Below are positions 36,387 to 46,815 of a stretch of 64,000 nucleotides of DNA, in pieces. Origin of the DNA: Nostoc sp. PCC 7524 (GTDB taxonomy: Bacteria > Cyanobacteriota > Cyanobacteriia > Cyanobacteriales > Nostocaceae). The DNA lies in contig NC_019684.1 in NCBI RefSeq assembly GCF_000316645.1, forward strand, positions 5,839,501 to 5,903,500. The letters are read 5' to 3'. The translations under genes were made by a program, and so were the position numbers. Within the stretch, counting starts at the first letter, position 1. The number at the start of each line of letters is the position of its first letter. The notes beneath the pieces were generated by a model. The model had not been told where the DNA came from. It was given only the letters and a program-made list of their open reading frames with translations, and searched no databases.

Positions 36387-36638
36387 ATGGCAGTCAAAGA
36401 ACGAGTTGGCTTGGTAGTGAGCGACAAAATGCAAAAAACGGTGGTAGTCGCCGTAGAAAACCGCGCTCCCCATCCCAAATACGGCAAGATTGTAGTCAAA
36501 ACTCGGCGTTATAAAGCCCACGACGAAGAGAACAAATGCAAAGTGGGCGATCGCGTACGCATTCAGGAAACCAGACCCCTGAGCAAAACTAAACGCTGGC
36601 AAGTGACAGAAATCCTCAACACTAAAGCTACAACCTAA
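36387..36638 (+). CDS. rpsQ: 30S ribosomal protein S17
   Basis: The protein has 83 residues, OB fold ([62 protein letters not shown]). A primary 16S rRNA binder. AGGAG precedes its ATG. Confidence 0.97.
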   Translation: MAVKERVGLVVSDKMQKTVVVAVENRAPHPKYGKIVVKTRRYKAHDEENKCKVGDRVRIQETRPLSKTKRWQVTEILNTKATT

Positions 36639-36662
36639 AGTTGTGCAGAAGGGAGACCAATT

Positions 36663-37031
36663 GTGATTCAACCCCAAACTTATCTGAATGTGGCCGATAA
36701 CAGCGGCGCTCGCAAACTAATGTGTATCCGTGTCCTAGGCGGAGGTAATAGACGTTACGGTTTTGTGGGCGACAAAATTATCGCTGTTGTCAAAGATGCC
36801 ATCCCCAACATGGCTGTGAAAAAATCTGATGTAGTGGAAGCTGTAATTGTTCGCACTCGCCACAACATCAACCGTGATAGCGGTATGAGTATCCGTTTTG
36901 ATGATAATGCTGCCGTAATTATCAACAAAGATGGTAATCCCAAAGGCACACGGGTATTTGGCCCAGTAGCACGGGAACTGCGTGACAAGAACTTTACCAA
37001 AATAGTCTCTCTGGCTCCGGAGGTGCTGTAA
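36663..37031 (+). CDS. rplN: 50S ribosomal protein L14
   Basis: The protein has 122 residues and starts with GTG ([27 protein letters not shown]). The family stretch [14 protein letters not shown] and the C-terminal [20 protein letters not shown] are intact. L14 forms an intersubunit bridge and is the docking site for the silencing factor RsfS. Its TAA shares one base with the rplX ATG (TAATG). Confidence 0.97.
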   Translation: MIQPQTYLNVADNSGARKLMCIRVLGGGNRRYGFVGDKIIAVVKDAIPNMAVKKSDVVEAVIVRTRHNINRDSGMSIRFDDNAAVIINKDGNPKGTRVFGPVARELRDKNFTKIVSLAPEVL

Positions 37032-37381
37032 TGGCAAATAAAAAGGACAAGCCAAAATTTCACAAAATGCACGTCAAAACTGGCGATACAGTACAAGTAA
37101 TTGCTGGTAAAGACAAAGGCAAAGTGGGTGAAGTAGTTAAAGCACTACCCCAAGAAAGTAAGGTCATTGTCAAAGGTGTAAATATTAAAACTAAGCACGT
37201 TAAACCCCAACAAGAAGGGGAATCGGGACGAATCGTTACTCAGGAAGCACCAATTCATAGCTCCAATGTGATGCTTTATTCCACTAAACAAAACGTTGCT
37301 AGTCGTGTTTGTTACACTTTCACCGCCGAAGGCAAAAAAGTAAGGAAACTCAAGAAGACAGGCGAAATCCTGGATAGTTAA
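37031..37381 (+). CDS. rplX: 50S ribosomal protein L24
   Basis: The protein has 116 residues. The KOW motif is [23 protein letters not shown]. It starts assembly of the large subunit. It is coupled to rplN through a TAATG overlap. A 104-base spacer separates it from rplE. Confidence 0.97.
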   Translation: MANKKDKPKFHKMHVKTGDTVQVIAGKDKGKVGEVVKALPQESKVIVKGVNIKTKHVKPQQEGESGRIVTQEAPIHSSNVMLYSTKQNVASRVCYTFTAEGKKVRKLKKTGEILDS

Positions 37382-37485
37382 GGGATTGGCTGACTTGAGA
37401 TTTTAGATGGTAAATTTAATCACACATCTAAAAGCAACAATAAAGTTTCCCTGACCAAGCCCAGGGATTATCAGGACAAAAAACT

Positions 37486-38034
37486 ATGGCGACACCCAGA
37501 CTCAAAACCTTATATCAAGAAACGATTGTCCCCAAATTGACCCAGCAGTTTCAGTACACCAACGTTCATCAAGTACCAAAATTGGTGAAAGTTAGTGTGA
37601 ACCGAGGTCTAGGGGAAGCAGCGCAAAATGCTAAAGCACTAGAAGCATCTTTGAGCGAAATTGCGGTGATTACTGGTCAAAAACCAGTGGTGACAAGGGC
37701 AAAAAAAGCGATCGCTGGCTTTAAAATCCGTCAAGGTATGCCTGTGGGGATTATGGTGACTCTCAGAGGCGAGAGAATGTATGCCTTCCTCGACCGATTA
37801 ATTAGCTTGACATTGCCGAGAATCAGAGACTTTCGTGGTGTCAGCCCCAAAAGCTTTGATGGTCGCGGTAACTATACTCTGGGTGTAAGAGAACAGCTAA
37901 TCTTTCCAGAAATCGAGTACGACAGCATCGATCAAATCCGTGGTCTAGATATTTCCATTATCACCACTGCAAAAAACGACGAAGAGGGCCGCGCCTTACT
38001 TAAAGAATTGGGAATGCCCTTTCGCGATCAATAA
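37486..38034 (+). CDS. rplE: 50S ribosomal protein L5
   Basis: The protein has 182 residues ([69 protein letters not shown]). It binds 5S rRNA and contacts S13 in an intersubunit bridge. S8 follows directly, with no rpsN between them, as in other cyanobacteria. Confidence 0.97.
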   Translation: MATPRLKTLYQETIVPKLTQQFQYTNVHQVPKLVKVSVNRGLGEAAQNAKALEASLSEIAVITGQKPVVTRAKKAIAGFKIRQGMPVGIMVTLRGERMYAFLDRLISLTLPRIRDFRGVSPKSFDGRGNYTLGVREQLIFPEIEYDSIDQIRGLDISIITTAKNDEEGRALLKELGMPFRDQ

Positions 38035-38054
38035 GTTCATCTAAAGAGGGAACG

Positions 38055-38456
38055 ATGGCGGCTAACGACACAATTGCAGATATGCTGACGCGCATCCGCA
38101 ATGCTAATATGGCAAGGCATCAAACTACACAAGTGCCAGCTACAAAAATGACCCGTAGCATCGCTAGAGTGCTACAAGAGGAAGGCTTTATTGCTGAATT
38201 CACAGAAGTAGAAGAAGGCGTAAAACGTAACTTAGTGATTTCCTTGAAGTACAAGGGCAAAAATCACCAGCCGCTTATTACCGCCCTCAAGCGAGTTAGT
38301 AAGCCTGGGTTGCGTGTTTACTCCAACAGAAAAGAATTGCCAAGGGTACTAGGCGGCATCGGTATTGCCATCATTTCTACATCCAGTGGCATCATGACCG
38401 ACCGGGAAGCACGGCGGCAGAACCTGGGTGGTGAAGTGCTCTGCTACGTTTGGTAG
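38055..38456 (+). CDS. rpsH: 30S ribosomal protein S8
   Basis: The protein has 133 residues ([20 protein letters not shown]-terminal [31 protein letters not shown]). S8 represses the spc operon in E. coli; no matching site can be claimed here. The spacer to rplF is a repeat tract. Confidence 0.97.
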   Translation: MAANDTIADMLTRIRNANMARHQTTQVPATKMTRSIARVLQEEGFIAEFTEVEEGVKRNLVISLKYKGKNHQPLITALKRVSKPGLRVYSNRKELPRVLGGIGIAIISTSSGIMTDREARRQNLGGEVLCYVW

Positions 38457-38512
38457 TCGTCAATAGTCAATGGTCAATTCGCATTGACAACTGACAAAGG
38501 ATAAAGGACAAA
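38457..38512. repeat. STRR-type heptamer tract between rpsH and rplF
   Basis: GTCAATA/GTCAATG copies, then inverted-type GACAACT copies. Confidence 0.6.
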
Positions 38513-38517
38513 AAGTC

Positions 38518-39066
38518 ATGTCTCGTATCGGTAAACGTCCAATTACTGTTCCCGCCAAAGTACAAGTGACTGTTGATGGTAGTAAGGTAATCGTGAAAGG
38601 TCCTAAAGGTGAACTTTCACGGGACTTACCCACCCATGTCACAGTTGCTCAAGACGGGCAAACCCTGCTAGTTACCCGTAAGGATGACTCCCGCACCTCC
38701 CGGCAAATGCACGGATTAAGCCGTACCTTGGTTGCCAACATGGTAGAGGGAGTTTCCCAAGGTTTTCAAAAGCGTTTAGAAATCCAAGGTGTAGGTTATA
38801 GGGCGCAAGTACAAGGGCGTAACCTCGTGTTGAACATGGGTTATAGCCATCAAGTACAAATTGCTCCACCAGACGGAATTCAATTTGCTGTAGAAAATAA
38901 CACCAATGTCATAGTCAGTGGTTATGACAAAGAAGTGGTAGGTAATACAGCAGCCAAAATTCGTGCCGTTCGGCCACCAGAACCTTATAAGGGTAAAGGT
39001 ATTCGCTATGCCGGTGAGGTGGTCAGACGCAAAGCTGGTAAGACTGGTAAGAGTGGTAAGAAGTAA
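38518..39066 (+). CDS. rplF: 50S ribosomal protein L6
   Basis: The protein has 182 residues ([21 protein letters not shown], the C-terminal [27 protein letters not shown] signature). Two L6 folds in tandem. It sits near the factor-binding stalk base. rplR starts 2 bases after the stop. Confidence 0.97.
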   Translation: MSRIGKRPITVPAKVQVTVDGSKVIVKGPKGELSRDLPTHVTVAQDGQTLLVTRKDDSRTSRQMHGLSRTLVANMVEGVSQGFQKRLEIQGVGYRAQVQGRNLVLNMGYSHQVQIAPPDGIQFAVENNTNVIVSGYDKEVVGNTAAKIRAVRPPEPYKGKGIRYAGEVVRRKAGKTGKSGKK

Positions 39067-39068
39067 AC

Positions 39069-39431
39069 ATGAAACTTACTCGTAAAGAATCAAAACAGCG
39101 TCGCCACAGACGTATTCGTGGCAAAGTTCAAGGTTCCCCGGAACGTCCACGGCTATCTGTATTCCGTTCTAATGAGCATATTTATGCTCAAGTAATTGAT
39201 GACACTCAGCACCACACTTTGGTAGCAGCTTCAACTGTAGAACCAGAGTTGAAATCTAATTTAGCTTCAGGTGCTACCTGCGAAGCATCAGCACAAATTG
39301 GTAAATTGATTGCGGTGCGATCACTAGAAAAAGGCATTACCAAAGTAGTGTTTGATCGCGGTGGCAACTTGTATCATGGTCGCATTAAAGCACTAGCTGA
39401 AGCAGCACGCGAAGCTGGTTTAGATTTCTAG
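39069..39431 (+). CDS. rplR: 50S ribosomal protein L18
   Basis: The protein has 120 residues ([60 protein letters not shown]). It binds 5S rRNA with L5. A long heptamer repeat tract follows its stop (39433-39531). Confidence 0.97.
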   Translation: MKLTRKESKQRRHRRIRGKVQGSPERPRLSVFRSNEHIYAQVIDDTQHHTLVAASTVEPELKSNLASGATCEASAQIGKLIAVRSLEKGITKVVFDRGGNLYHGRIKALAEAAREAGLDF

Positions 39432-39432
39432 A

Positions 39433-39531
39433 GTCATTAGTCATTAGTCATTAGTCATTGGTCATTCAACAAATGACAAAGGGCAAATGACAACTGACAA
39501 ATGACAACTGACAAATGACATTGAGAGAACA
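39433..39531. repeat. STRR-type tract between rplR and rpsE with inverted halves
   Basis: Five AGTCATT-like heptamers are followed by complementary AAATGAC/ACTGACA copies. The two halves (AGTCATT against AATGAC) could form a hairpin between the genes. Confidence 0.75.
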
Positions 39532-39537
39532 GTAATT

Positions 39538-40062
39538 ATGGCAACAGGTCGTCGTAAAGCTAACCGCGCGAAAAAAGAAGAAACCAACTGGCAAGAGCGG
39601 GTAATTCAAATCCGACGGGTAAGCAAGGTCGTTAAAGGAGGTAAAAAACTCAGCTTCCGGGCGATCGTAGTCGTTGGTAATGAACGAGGTCAAGTTGGTG
39701 TCGGAGTGGGTAAAGCCTCTGATGTAATTGGTGCTGTCAAAAAAGGCGTAGCCGATGGCAAAAAACATCTGATTGATATTCCGATCACTAAATCTAACTC
39801 TATCCCTCATCCTATTGATGGTGTTGGTGGCGGTGCCAAAGTGATCATGCGTCCAGCCGCACCCGGTACTGGTGTAATTGCTGGTGGTGCAGTGCGAACT
39901 GTCCTGGAACTAGCTGGGGTTCGCAATGTCCTTGCCAAGCAACTCGGTTCTAACAACCCCCTCAACAATGCCAGAGCCGCAGTCAACGCTTTATCTACCC
40001 TGCGTACATTGTCAGAAGTAGCTGAAGACCGGGGCATTGCTATTGAAAAACTTTACATCTAA
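39538..40062 (+). CDS. rpsE: 30S ribosomal protein S5
   Basis: The protein has 174 residues. It has the double-stranded RNA-binding N-domain ([30 protein letters not shown]) and the S5 C-domain ([23 protein letters not shown]). S5 acts in decoding accuracy and mRNA unwinding. rpmD (L30), next in many bacteria, is absent, as usual in cyanobacteria. Confidence 0.97.
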   Translation: MATGRRKANRAKKEETNWQERVIQIRRVSKVVKGGKKLSFRAIVVVGNERGQVGVGVGKASDVIGAVKKGVADGKKHLIDIPITKSNSIPHPIDGVGGGAKVIMRPAAPGTGVIAGGAVRTVLELAGVRNVLAKQLGSNNPLNNARAAVNALSTLRTLSEVAEDRGIAIEKLYI

Positions 40063-40136
40063 GTAGTCATTTGTCCGTATTTTTGGCATTGCTGACAAAA
40101 GATAAATGACCACTGACAACCAATAACTGTTAGCTT

Positions 40137-40583
40137 ATGAGACTCAACGATGTTAAGCCCCAAAAAGGCTCTAAAAAACGCCGTCGCCGTGTAGGTCGAG
40201 GTATTTCTGCTGGTCAAGGTGCCAGTGCTGGTCTAGGTATGAGAGGTCAAAAATCTCGTTCTGGTAGCAGTACCAGACCAGGGTTTGAAGGGGGTCAACA
40301 GCCATTGTACCGCCGCGTACCAAAGCTCAAGGGTTTTCCTTTAGTTAATCGGAAAAATTACACTACGATTAATGTAGAGAAGCTAGCCTCTCTTCCTGCA
40401 AATACAGAAGTAACTCTGGATTCATTAAAAACAGCAGGTATTGTCACTGCTGTTAAAGGTCCATTGAAAATTTTGGGTAATGGGGAACTGGGCGTAGCAC
40501 TCCAGGTTAAAGCGGCAGCTTTCACAGGGCAAGCTCGTAGCAAAATTGAGGCAGCTGGAGGGAGTTGCGAAGTTTTAGGGTGA
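40137..40583 (+). CDS. rplO: 50S ribosomal protein L15
   Basis: The protein has 148 residues ([34 protein letters not shown]-terminal [17 protein letters not shown]). A late-assembly protein with a long basic N-terminus that threads into 23S rRNA. secY follows after 74 bases. Confidence 0.97.
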   Translation: MRLNDVKPQKGSKKRRRRVGRGISAGQGASAGLGMRGQKSRSGSSTRPGFEGGQQPLYRRVPKLKGFPLVNRKNYTTINVEKLASLPANTEVTLDSLKTAGIVTAVKGPLKILGNGELGVALQVKAAAFTGQARSKIEAAGGSCEVLG

Positions 40584-40657
40584 GCCAGAAAAGCGCACTT
40601 ACTTAACTGCCAGCCAACTCGCTTCCAGTGCCTGGTTCACGACAAAGGTAGCACTCT

Positions 40658-41971
40658 ATGATCAGTCGAGATAAAGCCCCAACGGCTCAAGAAACTTTTA
40701 TGCAGATGGCACAAGCAGCTGGACTGAGAGGTAGGCTGCTTGTTACTGTCGGTATTCTAATTTTGGTTCGCCTGGGTATATTTTTACCTGTACCGGGAAT
40801 TGATAGAACTAGGTTCGCCGAAGCCATATCAGGCAATAATTCCATATTTGGTTTGTTGGATATATTTTCCGGGCGAGGACTTTCTACACTAGGGATCTTT
40901 GCCCTAGGGATTTTGCCCTTTATTAATGCGTCCATTATTATCCAATTGCTGACTGCGGCTATTCCATCTTTAGAAAATTTACAGAAAAATGAGGGTGAAG
41001 CAGGTCGGCGGAAAATATCCCAAATCACCCGCTATGTAGCACTAGGTTGGGGAATTGTTCAAAGTGTGGCTTTTTCGGCTTTATTTCTCCAGCAATTTGC
41101 TTTAAATCCAGGGCCGATATTCGTAGCGGAAACAGCGATAGCTCTAACTGCTGGTTCCATGTTTGTCATGTGGGCTTCGGAACTGATTACAGAACGTGGT
41201 ATTGGTAATGGTGCATCTTTGTTAATTTTCGTTAACATTGTTGCTTCCTTGCCCAAATCTTTGGGTGACACCATTGACTTGGTACAAGTTGGCGGTAGAG
41301 AAATAGTTGGGCGCGTCATTGTCCTCGTCTTGGTGTTTATGTTGACCATTGTGGGGATTGTATTTGTCCAAGAAGGGCTGCGTCGTATCCCCATTATTTC
41401 GGCTCGTCGTCAAGTAGGTAGAAGAGTATTAGCAGAACAACGTAGCTATCTACCCTTACGTCTGATTTCTGGTGGTGTTATGCCCATTATTTTTGCGGCT
41501 GCCATCTTAAGTTTGCCGTTACTGATTGCCAATTTTACAAAAAATCCGGAACTAGCAAACATCGTTAATACTTATCTGAGTCCCGGTGGTTCTGGTTCTT
41601 GGGTTTATGCCCTAGTCTACTTGATTTCCATTGTTTTCTTCAGCTACTTCTACTCTTCTCTAATTATCAACCCAGTAGACATAGCACAAAACTTGAAGAA
41701 AATGGGTTCTAGTATTCCAGGGATTCGTCCAGGTAAGGCAACTAGCGAGTACATTGAACGAGTCATCAACCGACTCACTTTGTTAGGTGCTGTCTTTTTG
41801 GGCTTGGTGGCAATTATTCCTACCGCCGTAGAAAGAGCCTTGGGAGTGCCAACTTTTAGAGGATTGGGTGCTACTTCCTTACTCATTCTTGTGGGTGTGG
41901 CGATTGAGACAGCCAAGCAAGTCCAAACCTATGTGATTTCTCAGCGATATGAAGGAATGGTGAAGCAATAG
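40658..41971 (+). CDS. secY: Protein translocase subunit SecY
   Basis: The protein has 437 residues with ten hydrophobic helices. Signature stretches are [27 protein letters not shown] and the cytoplasmic loop [21 protein letters not shown]. It forms the channel for export and membrane insertion, in plasma and thylakoid membranes of cyanobacteria. Its TAG shares the G with the GTG of adk, so the two are translationally coupled. secG, the small partner, is also in this window at 58185. Confidence 0.97.
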   Translation: MISRDKAPTAQETFMQMAQAAGLRGRLLVTVGILILVRLGIFLPVPGIDRTRFAEAISGNNSIFGLLDIFSGRGLSTLGIFALGILPFINASIIIQLLTAAIPSLENLQKNEGEAGRRKISQITRYVALGWGIVQSVAFSALFLQQFALNPGPIFVAETAIALTAGSMFVMWASELITERGIGNGASLLIFVNIVASLPKSLGDTIDLVQVGGREIVGRVIVLVLVFMLTIVGIVFVQEGLRRIPIISARRQVGRRVLAEQRSYLPLRLISGGVMPIIFAAAILSLPLLIANFTKNPELANIVNTYLSPGGSGSWVYALVYLISIVFFSYFYSSLIINPVDIAQNLKKMGSSIPGIRPGKATSEYIERVINRLTLLGAVFLGLVAIIPTAVERALGVPTFRGLGATSLLILVGVAIETAKQVQTYVISQRYEGMVKQ

Positions 41972-42525
41972 TGACGCGATTAATCTTCTTGGGGCCGCCG
42001 GGAGCTGGTAAGGGAACTCAAGCTCAAATTTTGGCAGAACATCTACATATTCCTCATGTTTCCACTGGCGAAATCTTGAGACAAGCCATGAAAGAGCAAA
42101 CTCCTTTAGGAATTAAAGCTCAAAGCTATGTTGATAGCGGCGAGCTAGTTCCTGACCAGTTGGTGCAAGACTTAGTAGAGGAACGTTTAGAACAACCAGA
42201 TGCTAAGTCTGGCTGGATTCTAGATGGTTTTCCTCGCAAAGTCACCCAAGCAGCTTTTTTAGAGGAGTTGCTGCACAAAACGAACCAAGGCGGCGAAAGG
42301 GTGGTCAATTTGGATGCGCCTGATGATGTTGTGGTATCACGTTTACTAGCTAGGGGACGCAAAGACGATACTGAAGAGGTAATTCGCCGTCGCTTAGAAG
42401 TGTACCGTAACGAAACTGCGCCGTTAATTGATTATTACCGCGATCGCCACAAACTCCTAACTATTAATGGCGATCAGAGCCAAGAAGAAGTCACTGATGA
42501 ATTACAAAATGTGATCTGTTCCTAG
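41971..42525 (+). CDS. adk: Adenylate kinase
   Basis: The protein has 184 residues and starts with GTG overlapping the secY stop. The P-loop is [10 protein letters not shown], with [11 protein letters not shown] and [10 protein letters not shown]. It converts ATP plus AMP to two ADP. It is the short-lid form without the zinc-type Cys lid. The secY-adk-infA order is standard. A hairpin follows the stop. Confidence 0.96.
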   Translation: MTRLIFLGPPGAGKGTQAQILAEHLHIPHVSTGEILRQAMKEQTPLGIKAQSYVDSGELVPDQLVQDLVEERLEQPDAKSGWILDGFPRKVTQAAFLEELLHKTNQGGERVVNLDAPDDVVVSRLLARGRKDDTEEVIRRRLEVYRNETAPLIDYYRDRHKLLTINGDQSQEEVTDELQNVICS

Positions 42526-42533
42526 CCTGAGAC

Positions 42534-42579
42534 CAGGGAGTAGTAGATAGATACCGGATTGGCAACGCTCTACTCCCTG
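42534..42579. other. Inverted repeat between adk and infA
   Basis: A perfect 10-bp stem CAGGGAGTAG/CTACTCCCTG (42534-42543 with 42570-42579) and a 26-base loop. No T-run follows, so it may protect or process the mRNA rather than terminate it. Confidence 0.6.
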
Positions 42580-42709
42580 ATTGTTCAGGATGGCAGCCAA
42601 TTTTAGCTAAGATATATTAATAAACTGTTGATATATTTATCAATTTGTGTTCTTTTGCAGATGATCGCAGCAAAAGCAACCAAAATTGTTGAGTTGAGGA
42701 AAAAATAAG

Positions 42710-42934
42710 TTGTCTAAGCAAGATTTGATCGAAATGGAAGGTACAGTCACCGAATCATTGCCCAATGCGATGTTTCGTGTTGACCTAGATAACGGCTTTA
42801 ATGTTTTAGCCCACATCTCTGGCAAGATTCGGCGTAACTACATCAAGATTTTGCCTGGCGATCGCGTCAAAGTGGAACTAACACCCTACGACCTGACAAA
42901 AGGCAGAATTACCTATCGACTACGGAAAAAGTAG
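42710..42934 (+). CDS. infA: Translation initiation factor IF-1
   Basis: The protein has 74 residues, OB fold ([59 protein letters not shown]). The only start that gives the full family N-terminus (MSKQDL) is TTG at 42710, with GAGG about 11 bases upstream. A rare start in an initiation factor is notable. It binds the A site of the 30S subunit during initiation. Confidence 0.95.
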
Positions 42935-43050
42935 ATATATGTAAGGAAGTCTACCATAAAACAATTTATTTGGGTGTTACCCACTTAATTAATTGGATAA
43001 TTTTTCCTAAAAATGCTATAATTTAATATTTGGAGTCAAGTGCAAAAGGC

Positions 43051-43164
43051 ATGAAAGTCAGAGCCTCAGTCAAAAAAATTTGTGAAAAGTGTAACGTGAT
43101 CAAACGTCGTGGTCGTGTGATGGTGATTTGCGTCAATCCTAAACACAAGCAACGCCAAGGATAA
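43051..43164 (+). CDS. rpmJ: 50S ribosomal protein L36
   Basis: A 37-residue gene starting at ATG 43051 ([14 protein letters not shown]). Cys11, Cys14, Cys27 and His32 form the zinc ribbon of the zinc-binding L36 type. It lies between infA and rpsM, its usual place. Confidence 0.95.
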   Translation: MKVRASVKKICEKCNVIKRRGRVMVICVNPKHKQRQG

Positions 43165-43277
43165 TAGTCTCTCAATACCCAGAGAGACTGGTAAACAAGA
43201 TCATCACTAAACGACATCCAGACGCGTTCAACGCGTTTTTCTATCAGCAAATGCGAAAACAATAGGGAGAGTTCATT

Positions 43278-43658
43278 GTGGCACGTATTGCCGGAGTAGA
43301 CCTGCCACGCGACAAACGCGTTGAGATTGGTCTAACCTATATTTACGGAATTGGGTTAACAAGGTCGCAAGAAATTTTAGCGACTACAGGAGTTAATCCT
43401 GATACCCGTGTGAAAGAATTAAGTGATGCTGATGTGGCAGCCTTACGCGCCGAAATAGAAGCCAACTATCAAGTTGAAGGTGACTTGCGGCGCTGGGAAG
43501 CGATGAACATCAAGCGGTTGATTGACATCGGCACCTATAGAGGTCGTCGTCACCGCATGGGCTTGCCCGTGAGAGGACAAAGAACTCGTACTAATGCTAG
43601 AACCCGTCGTGGGAGAAGGCAGACAGTGGCTGGTAAGAAGAAGGCTCCCGGTAAGTAA
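43278..43658 (+). CDS. rpsM: 30S ribosomal protein S13
   Basis: The protein has 126 residues with GTG start ([26 protein letters not shown]). The C-terminal tail [28 protein letters not shown] reaches the P-site tRNA. It forms intersubunit bridges with L5. GGGAG precedes the start. Confidence 0.97.
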   Translation: MARIAGVDLPRDKRVEIGLTYIYGIGLTRSQEILATTGVNPDTRVKELSDADVAALRAEIEANYQVEGDLRRWEAMNIKRLIDIGTYRGRRHRMGLPVRGQRTRTNARTRRGRRQTVAGKKKAPGK

Positions 43659-43712
43659 TTTCTCTCTACTTGCTGACTCAAGCAAGTTTTCCTTTAGATT
43701 AACTGAACCAAT

Positions 43713-44108
43713 ATGGCAAGACAACCAACTAAAAAATCTGGGAGTAAGAAGCAGAAGCGTAACGTCCCCAACGGGAAGGCCTACATCCAATCTACTTTCA
43801 ACAATAGCATTGTCACTATTACCGATCAAAATGGAGATGTCATCTCCTGGGCAAGTGCTGGTTCTAGTGGCTTCAAAGGTGCTAAGAAGGGAACTCCCTT
43901 TGCAGCGCAAACTGCTGCGGAAAGTGCAGCCCGCAGAGCTATTGACCAAGGAATGCGCCAAATTGAGGTGATGGTGAGTGGTCCAGGCGCAGGACGAGAA
44001 ACTGCGATTCGTGCGCTCCAGGGTGCAGGACTGGAAATTACACTCATTCGGGATATTACACCGATTCCTCATAATGGTTGCCGTCCACCCAAGCGCCGCC
44101 GCGTGTAA
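43713..44108 (+). CDS. rpsK: 30S ribosomal protein S11
   Basis: The protein has 131 residues ([38 protein letters not shown]-terminal [13 protein letters not shown]). It lines the platform near the mRNA exit. rpsD, next in E. coli, is absent; rpoA follows after a long spacer. Confidence 0.97.
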   Translation: MARQPTKKSGSKKQKRNVPNGKAYIQSTFNNSIVTITDQNGDVISWASAGSSGFKGAKKGTPFAAQTAAESAARRAIDQGMRQIEVMVSGPGAGRETAIRALQGAGLEITLIRDITPIPHNGCRPPKRRRV

Positions 44109-44430
44109 AGGGTAAGAAGATTCAGCAACATTAATCACCTGCAATTACTACTGGGAAGTTTAGTTGACAAACTATCAAGTAGGGTGAGCGCAAACTTCCG
44201 GCGGCTAGGGCAAAGAGAAGCTTTTCAGCTCTTCCATGAGGGAGGGCTGCCAAACTTCAAATTACCCAAAATTATAATGAACGCCATGAGGCTCAATCAA
44301 GTCATCAAATATTGCCACCATGATTATTTGGCAGTTTGATACATATCAGAGCAACCTAGGGCAATAAATTAAATTCGATAGGCAATAAATTTTGCCTGCT
44401 AGCAGCACCTTAAATAAGGGAGGCTACTCC
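44109..44430 (+). promoter_or_regulatory. Structured leader upstream of rpoA
   Basis: A 322-base gap, unusually long inside this cluster. Two perfect 8-bp stems are visible: GGAAGTTT/AAACTTCC (44154-44161 with 44192-44199) and CTGCCAAA/TTTGGCAG (44247-44254 with 44327-44334). A second AAACTTC at 44252-44258 could pair with the first arm instead, and it overlaps the second stem, so alternative folds exist. A small GGCAA/TTGCC hairpin lies closer to the start. An internal promoter or leader control of rpoA is plausible. Confidence 0.45.
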
Positions 44431-45378
44431 GTGGCGCAATTTCAAATTGAATGTGTAGAGTCCAGTACAGAAGAAAGTCGGAGCCATTACAGTAAATTTA
44501 TCCTAGAACCTCTAGAGCGGGGTCAAGGAACAACGGTTGGCAACGCGCTGCGGCGGGTATTACTGTCCAACTTAGAGGGGACAGCAGTTACAGCAGTGCG
44601 AATTGCAGGTGTGACCCACGAATTTGCCACAGTTCCGGGAGTGCGGGAAGATGTACTAGACATCCTCATGCGAATGAAGGAAGTAATTCTCAAAAGTTAT
44701 TCTTCTCAACCCCAGATTGGGAGATTACTGGTCAACGGACCAGCAACAGTCACTTCAGCCCATTTTGATTTACCAAGCGAAGTAGAAGTCATCGATCCCA
44801 CCCAGTATATAGCCACAATTGCAGAAGGCGGCAAACTGGAAATGGAATTTCGCATTGAGCGAGGTAAAGGTTATCGCACTGTAGAAAGAGGGCGGGAAGA
44901 AGCTACATCTTTAGACTTTTTGCAAATTGACTCGGTGTTTATGCCAGTGCGAAAAGTTAACTATAGCGTTGAAGAAGCCCGTGGAGATGGTTCGATTACC
45001 AAAGACAGACTACTGATAGAAGTTTGGACAAATGGTAGTCTTTCGCCCCAAGAAGCACTATCTTCAGCAGCTGGGATTCTGGTGGATCTATTCAACCCCT
45101 TGAAAGATATCTCACTGGAACCAACCGATACCAGTTCCGAGATTCCAGATGACCCCACTGCTCAGATTCCCATCGAAGAGTTGCAACTTTCTGTACGGGC
45201 TTACAACTGTCTCAAGCGAGCGCAGGTTAACTCAGTGGCAGACTTGTTGGATTTTACCCAAGAAGACCTATTAGAAATTAAAAACTTTGGTCAGAAGTCG
45301 GCAGAAGAGGTAGTGGAAGCTTTACAGCGACGCTTAGGTATTACCTTGCCACAAGAAAGAAGCTCTAAACACAGCTAA
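44431..45378 (+). CDS. rpoA: DNA-directed RNA polymerase subunit alpha
   Basis: GTG at 44431 is chosen because AAGGGAGG stands just upstream and it gives the family N-terminus MAQFQIECVES; an upstream TTG at 44392 is also open. The protein has 315 residues. The N-terminal dimerisation domain (SKFILEPLERGQGTTVGNALRRVLLSNLEG) assembles beta and beta-prime. After a linker, the C-terminal domain (IEELQLSVRAYNCLKRAQVNSVADLL) binds upstream DNA and regulators such as CRP-family proteins. Confidence 0.97.
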   Translation: MAQFQIECVESSTEESRSHYSKFILEPLERGQGTTVGNALRRVLLSNLEGTAVTAVRIAGVTHEFATVPGVREDVLDILMRMKEVILKSYSSQPQIGRLLVNGPATVTSAHFDLPSEVEVIDPTQYIATIAEGGKLEMEFRIERGKGYRTVERGREEATSLDFLQIDSVFMPVRKVNYSVEEARGDGSITKDRLLIEVWTNGSLSPQEALSSAAGILVDLFNPLKDISLEPTDTSSEIPDDPTAQIPIEELQLSVRAYNCLKRAQVNSVADLLDFTQEDLLEIKNFGQKSAEEVVEALQRRLGITLPQERSSKHS

Positions 45379-45411
45379 AGCCAAACCGTTCACAGTTCAC
45401 AGTAAATTCTT

Positions 45412-45762
45412 ATGCGTCACCGTTGTCGAGTTAAAAAACTGAGCAAGCCAGCCGATCAGCGTCGCGCCCTATTGCGATCGCTTGCTACCGAACTGATCCG
45501 TCATGGTCGGATTACCACGACTTTGGTGCGGGCTAAAGTGCTACGCTCCGAAGTAGAAAAAATGATTACCCTAGCTAAAGAAGGTTCCCTAGAAGCACGT
45601 CGAGAAGCTTTAGGTTACATCTACGATAAACAGCTAGTTCATGCTCTGTTCGAGCAAGTCCCCTCTCGGTATGGTAATCGTCAAGGTGGTTACACCCGCA
45701 TCCTGCATACCGTGCCTCGTCGGGGAGATAATGCCCAGATGGCTATCATTGAATTAGTCTAA
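45412..45762 (+). CDS. rplQ: 50S ribosomal protein L17
   Basis: The protein has 116 residues ([35 protein letters not shown]-terminal [24 protein letters not shown]). It normally follows rpoA. A G-rich repeat tract (45768-45815) separates it from truA. Confidence 0.97.
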   Translation: MRHRCRVKKLSKPADQRRALLRSLATELIRHGRITTTLVRAKVLRSEVEKMITLAKEGSLEARREALGYIYDKQLVHALFEQVPSRYGNRQGGYTRILHTVPRRGDNAQMAIIELV

Positions 45763-45893
45763 ACAGCAGGCAGAAGGCAGAAGAGCAAAGGAGTAGGGGA
45801 GCAGAGGAGCAGGAAAAATAATTTACTCAAGTCTCAGCACTCGTTACTCAGCAATATACTTGACGCTTTATACTTCAGCCTCTATTAGATTTT

Positions 45894-46799
45894 ATGTTAG
45901 TCAGCCACCAGCCTAAACCAACTCAGCGAGTTGCCTTAGTAATACAATACTTAGGCACTCATTTTCATGGCTGGCAACGGCAAAAGCAGCACAGAACAGT
46001 TCAAGAAGAAATCGAAACAGCGATCGCCCAGATTTTGGGTCATCATGTCACACTCCACGGTGCTGGACGTACTGATAGCGGAGTACACGCTGCTGCTCAA
46101 GTAGCCCATTTTGATGCTACAGGTTTTATACCTGCTCACAAGTGGGCAGCCGTTTTAAATAGTTACCTGCCTGAGGATGTATTGATAAGAGCTTCAGCAG
46201 GTGTAAGTGACCGTTGGCACGCTCGTTTTAGTGCAGCTTATCGACGGTACCGCTACACAATTTATACAGAAGGTCGCCCGAACTTGTTCGTGAAACCCTT
46301 CAGTTGGCATTATTATCATCCATCCCTGGATGAATTCCTCATCCACGCGGCTCTCAAACCACTATTAGGAAAGCATGACTTGGCAGCTTTTCACCGAGCT
46401 GGTTCCAAGCGATCGCACTCCTGGGTGGAAGTACAAGCAGCAGAGTGTCATCGTCAAGGCCCATTTATCCATATTGAAATTCAGGCAGATGGATTTTTAT
46501 ATGGCATGGTGCGGCTATTAGTAGGGATGCTAGTACAAGTAGGTTCTGGACAAAGAACTGTTGCTAGTTTTACCGAACTTTGGAAAGAGCAACGTCGGGA
46601 AGAAGTAAAATACGCCGCACCCCCACAAGGCTTATGTCTGTTGCGAGTTGGCTACCCTGATTTTCCCTTTTCCCCCAACGTTTGGTATGACACCATGCCA
46701 AAGTTAGTTATTAGTCAAGAGTCAAGAGTCAATGGTCAACAGTCAAATGCTTTTAATATGGATGATGGACTATTGACTATAGACTCTCTAAAAAAATGA
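45894..46799 (+). CDS. truA: tRNA pseudouridine(38-40) synthase TruA, with repeat-derived tail
   Basis: The protein has 301 residues. The catalytic motif [18 protein letters not shown] carries the essential Asp. Others are [14 protein letters not shown] and [19 protein letters not shown]. It converts uridines 38-40 of the anticodon arm of many tRNAs to pseudouridine. From about residue 268 the DNA turns into a heptamer repeat tract (GTCAAGAGTCAAGAGTCAA type, 46700-46790), so the last 30 or so residues are repeat-encoded and not part of the family. rplM follows 16 bases later. Confidence 0.93.
   Translation: MLVSHQPKPTQRVALVIQYLGTHFHGWQRQKQHRTVQEEIETAIAQILGHHVTLHGAGRTDSGVHAAAQVAHFDATGFIPAHKWAAVLNSYLPEDVLIRASAGVSDRWHARFSAAYRRYRYTIYTEGRPNLFVKPFSWHYYHPSLDEFLIHAALKPLLGKHDLAAFHRAGSKRSHSWVEVQAAECHRQGPFIHIEIQADGFLYGMVRLLVGMLVQVGSGQRTVASFTELWKEQRREEVKYAAPPQGLCLLRVGYPDFPFSPNVWYDTMPKLVISQESRVNGQQSNAFNMDDGLLTIDSLKK
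46700..46790. repeat. Heptamer repeat tract inside the 3' end of truA
   Basis: Copies of AGTCAAG, GGTCAAC and GACTATT appear in tandem, matching the STRR-type tracts in neighbouring spacers, yet the frame stays open to the stop at 46799. Confidence 0.7.
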
Positions 46800-46815
46800 T
46801 AAAGGATCAACAAAA

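Noticed and set aside
43443..44144. Minus-strand open frame of 233 codons across rpsM and rpsK
   Set aside because: It lies fully antisense to two intact ribosomal genes and has no recognisable domain; it is a shadow of their GC-rich codons.
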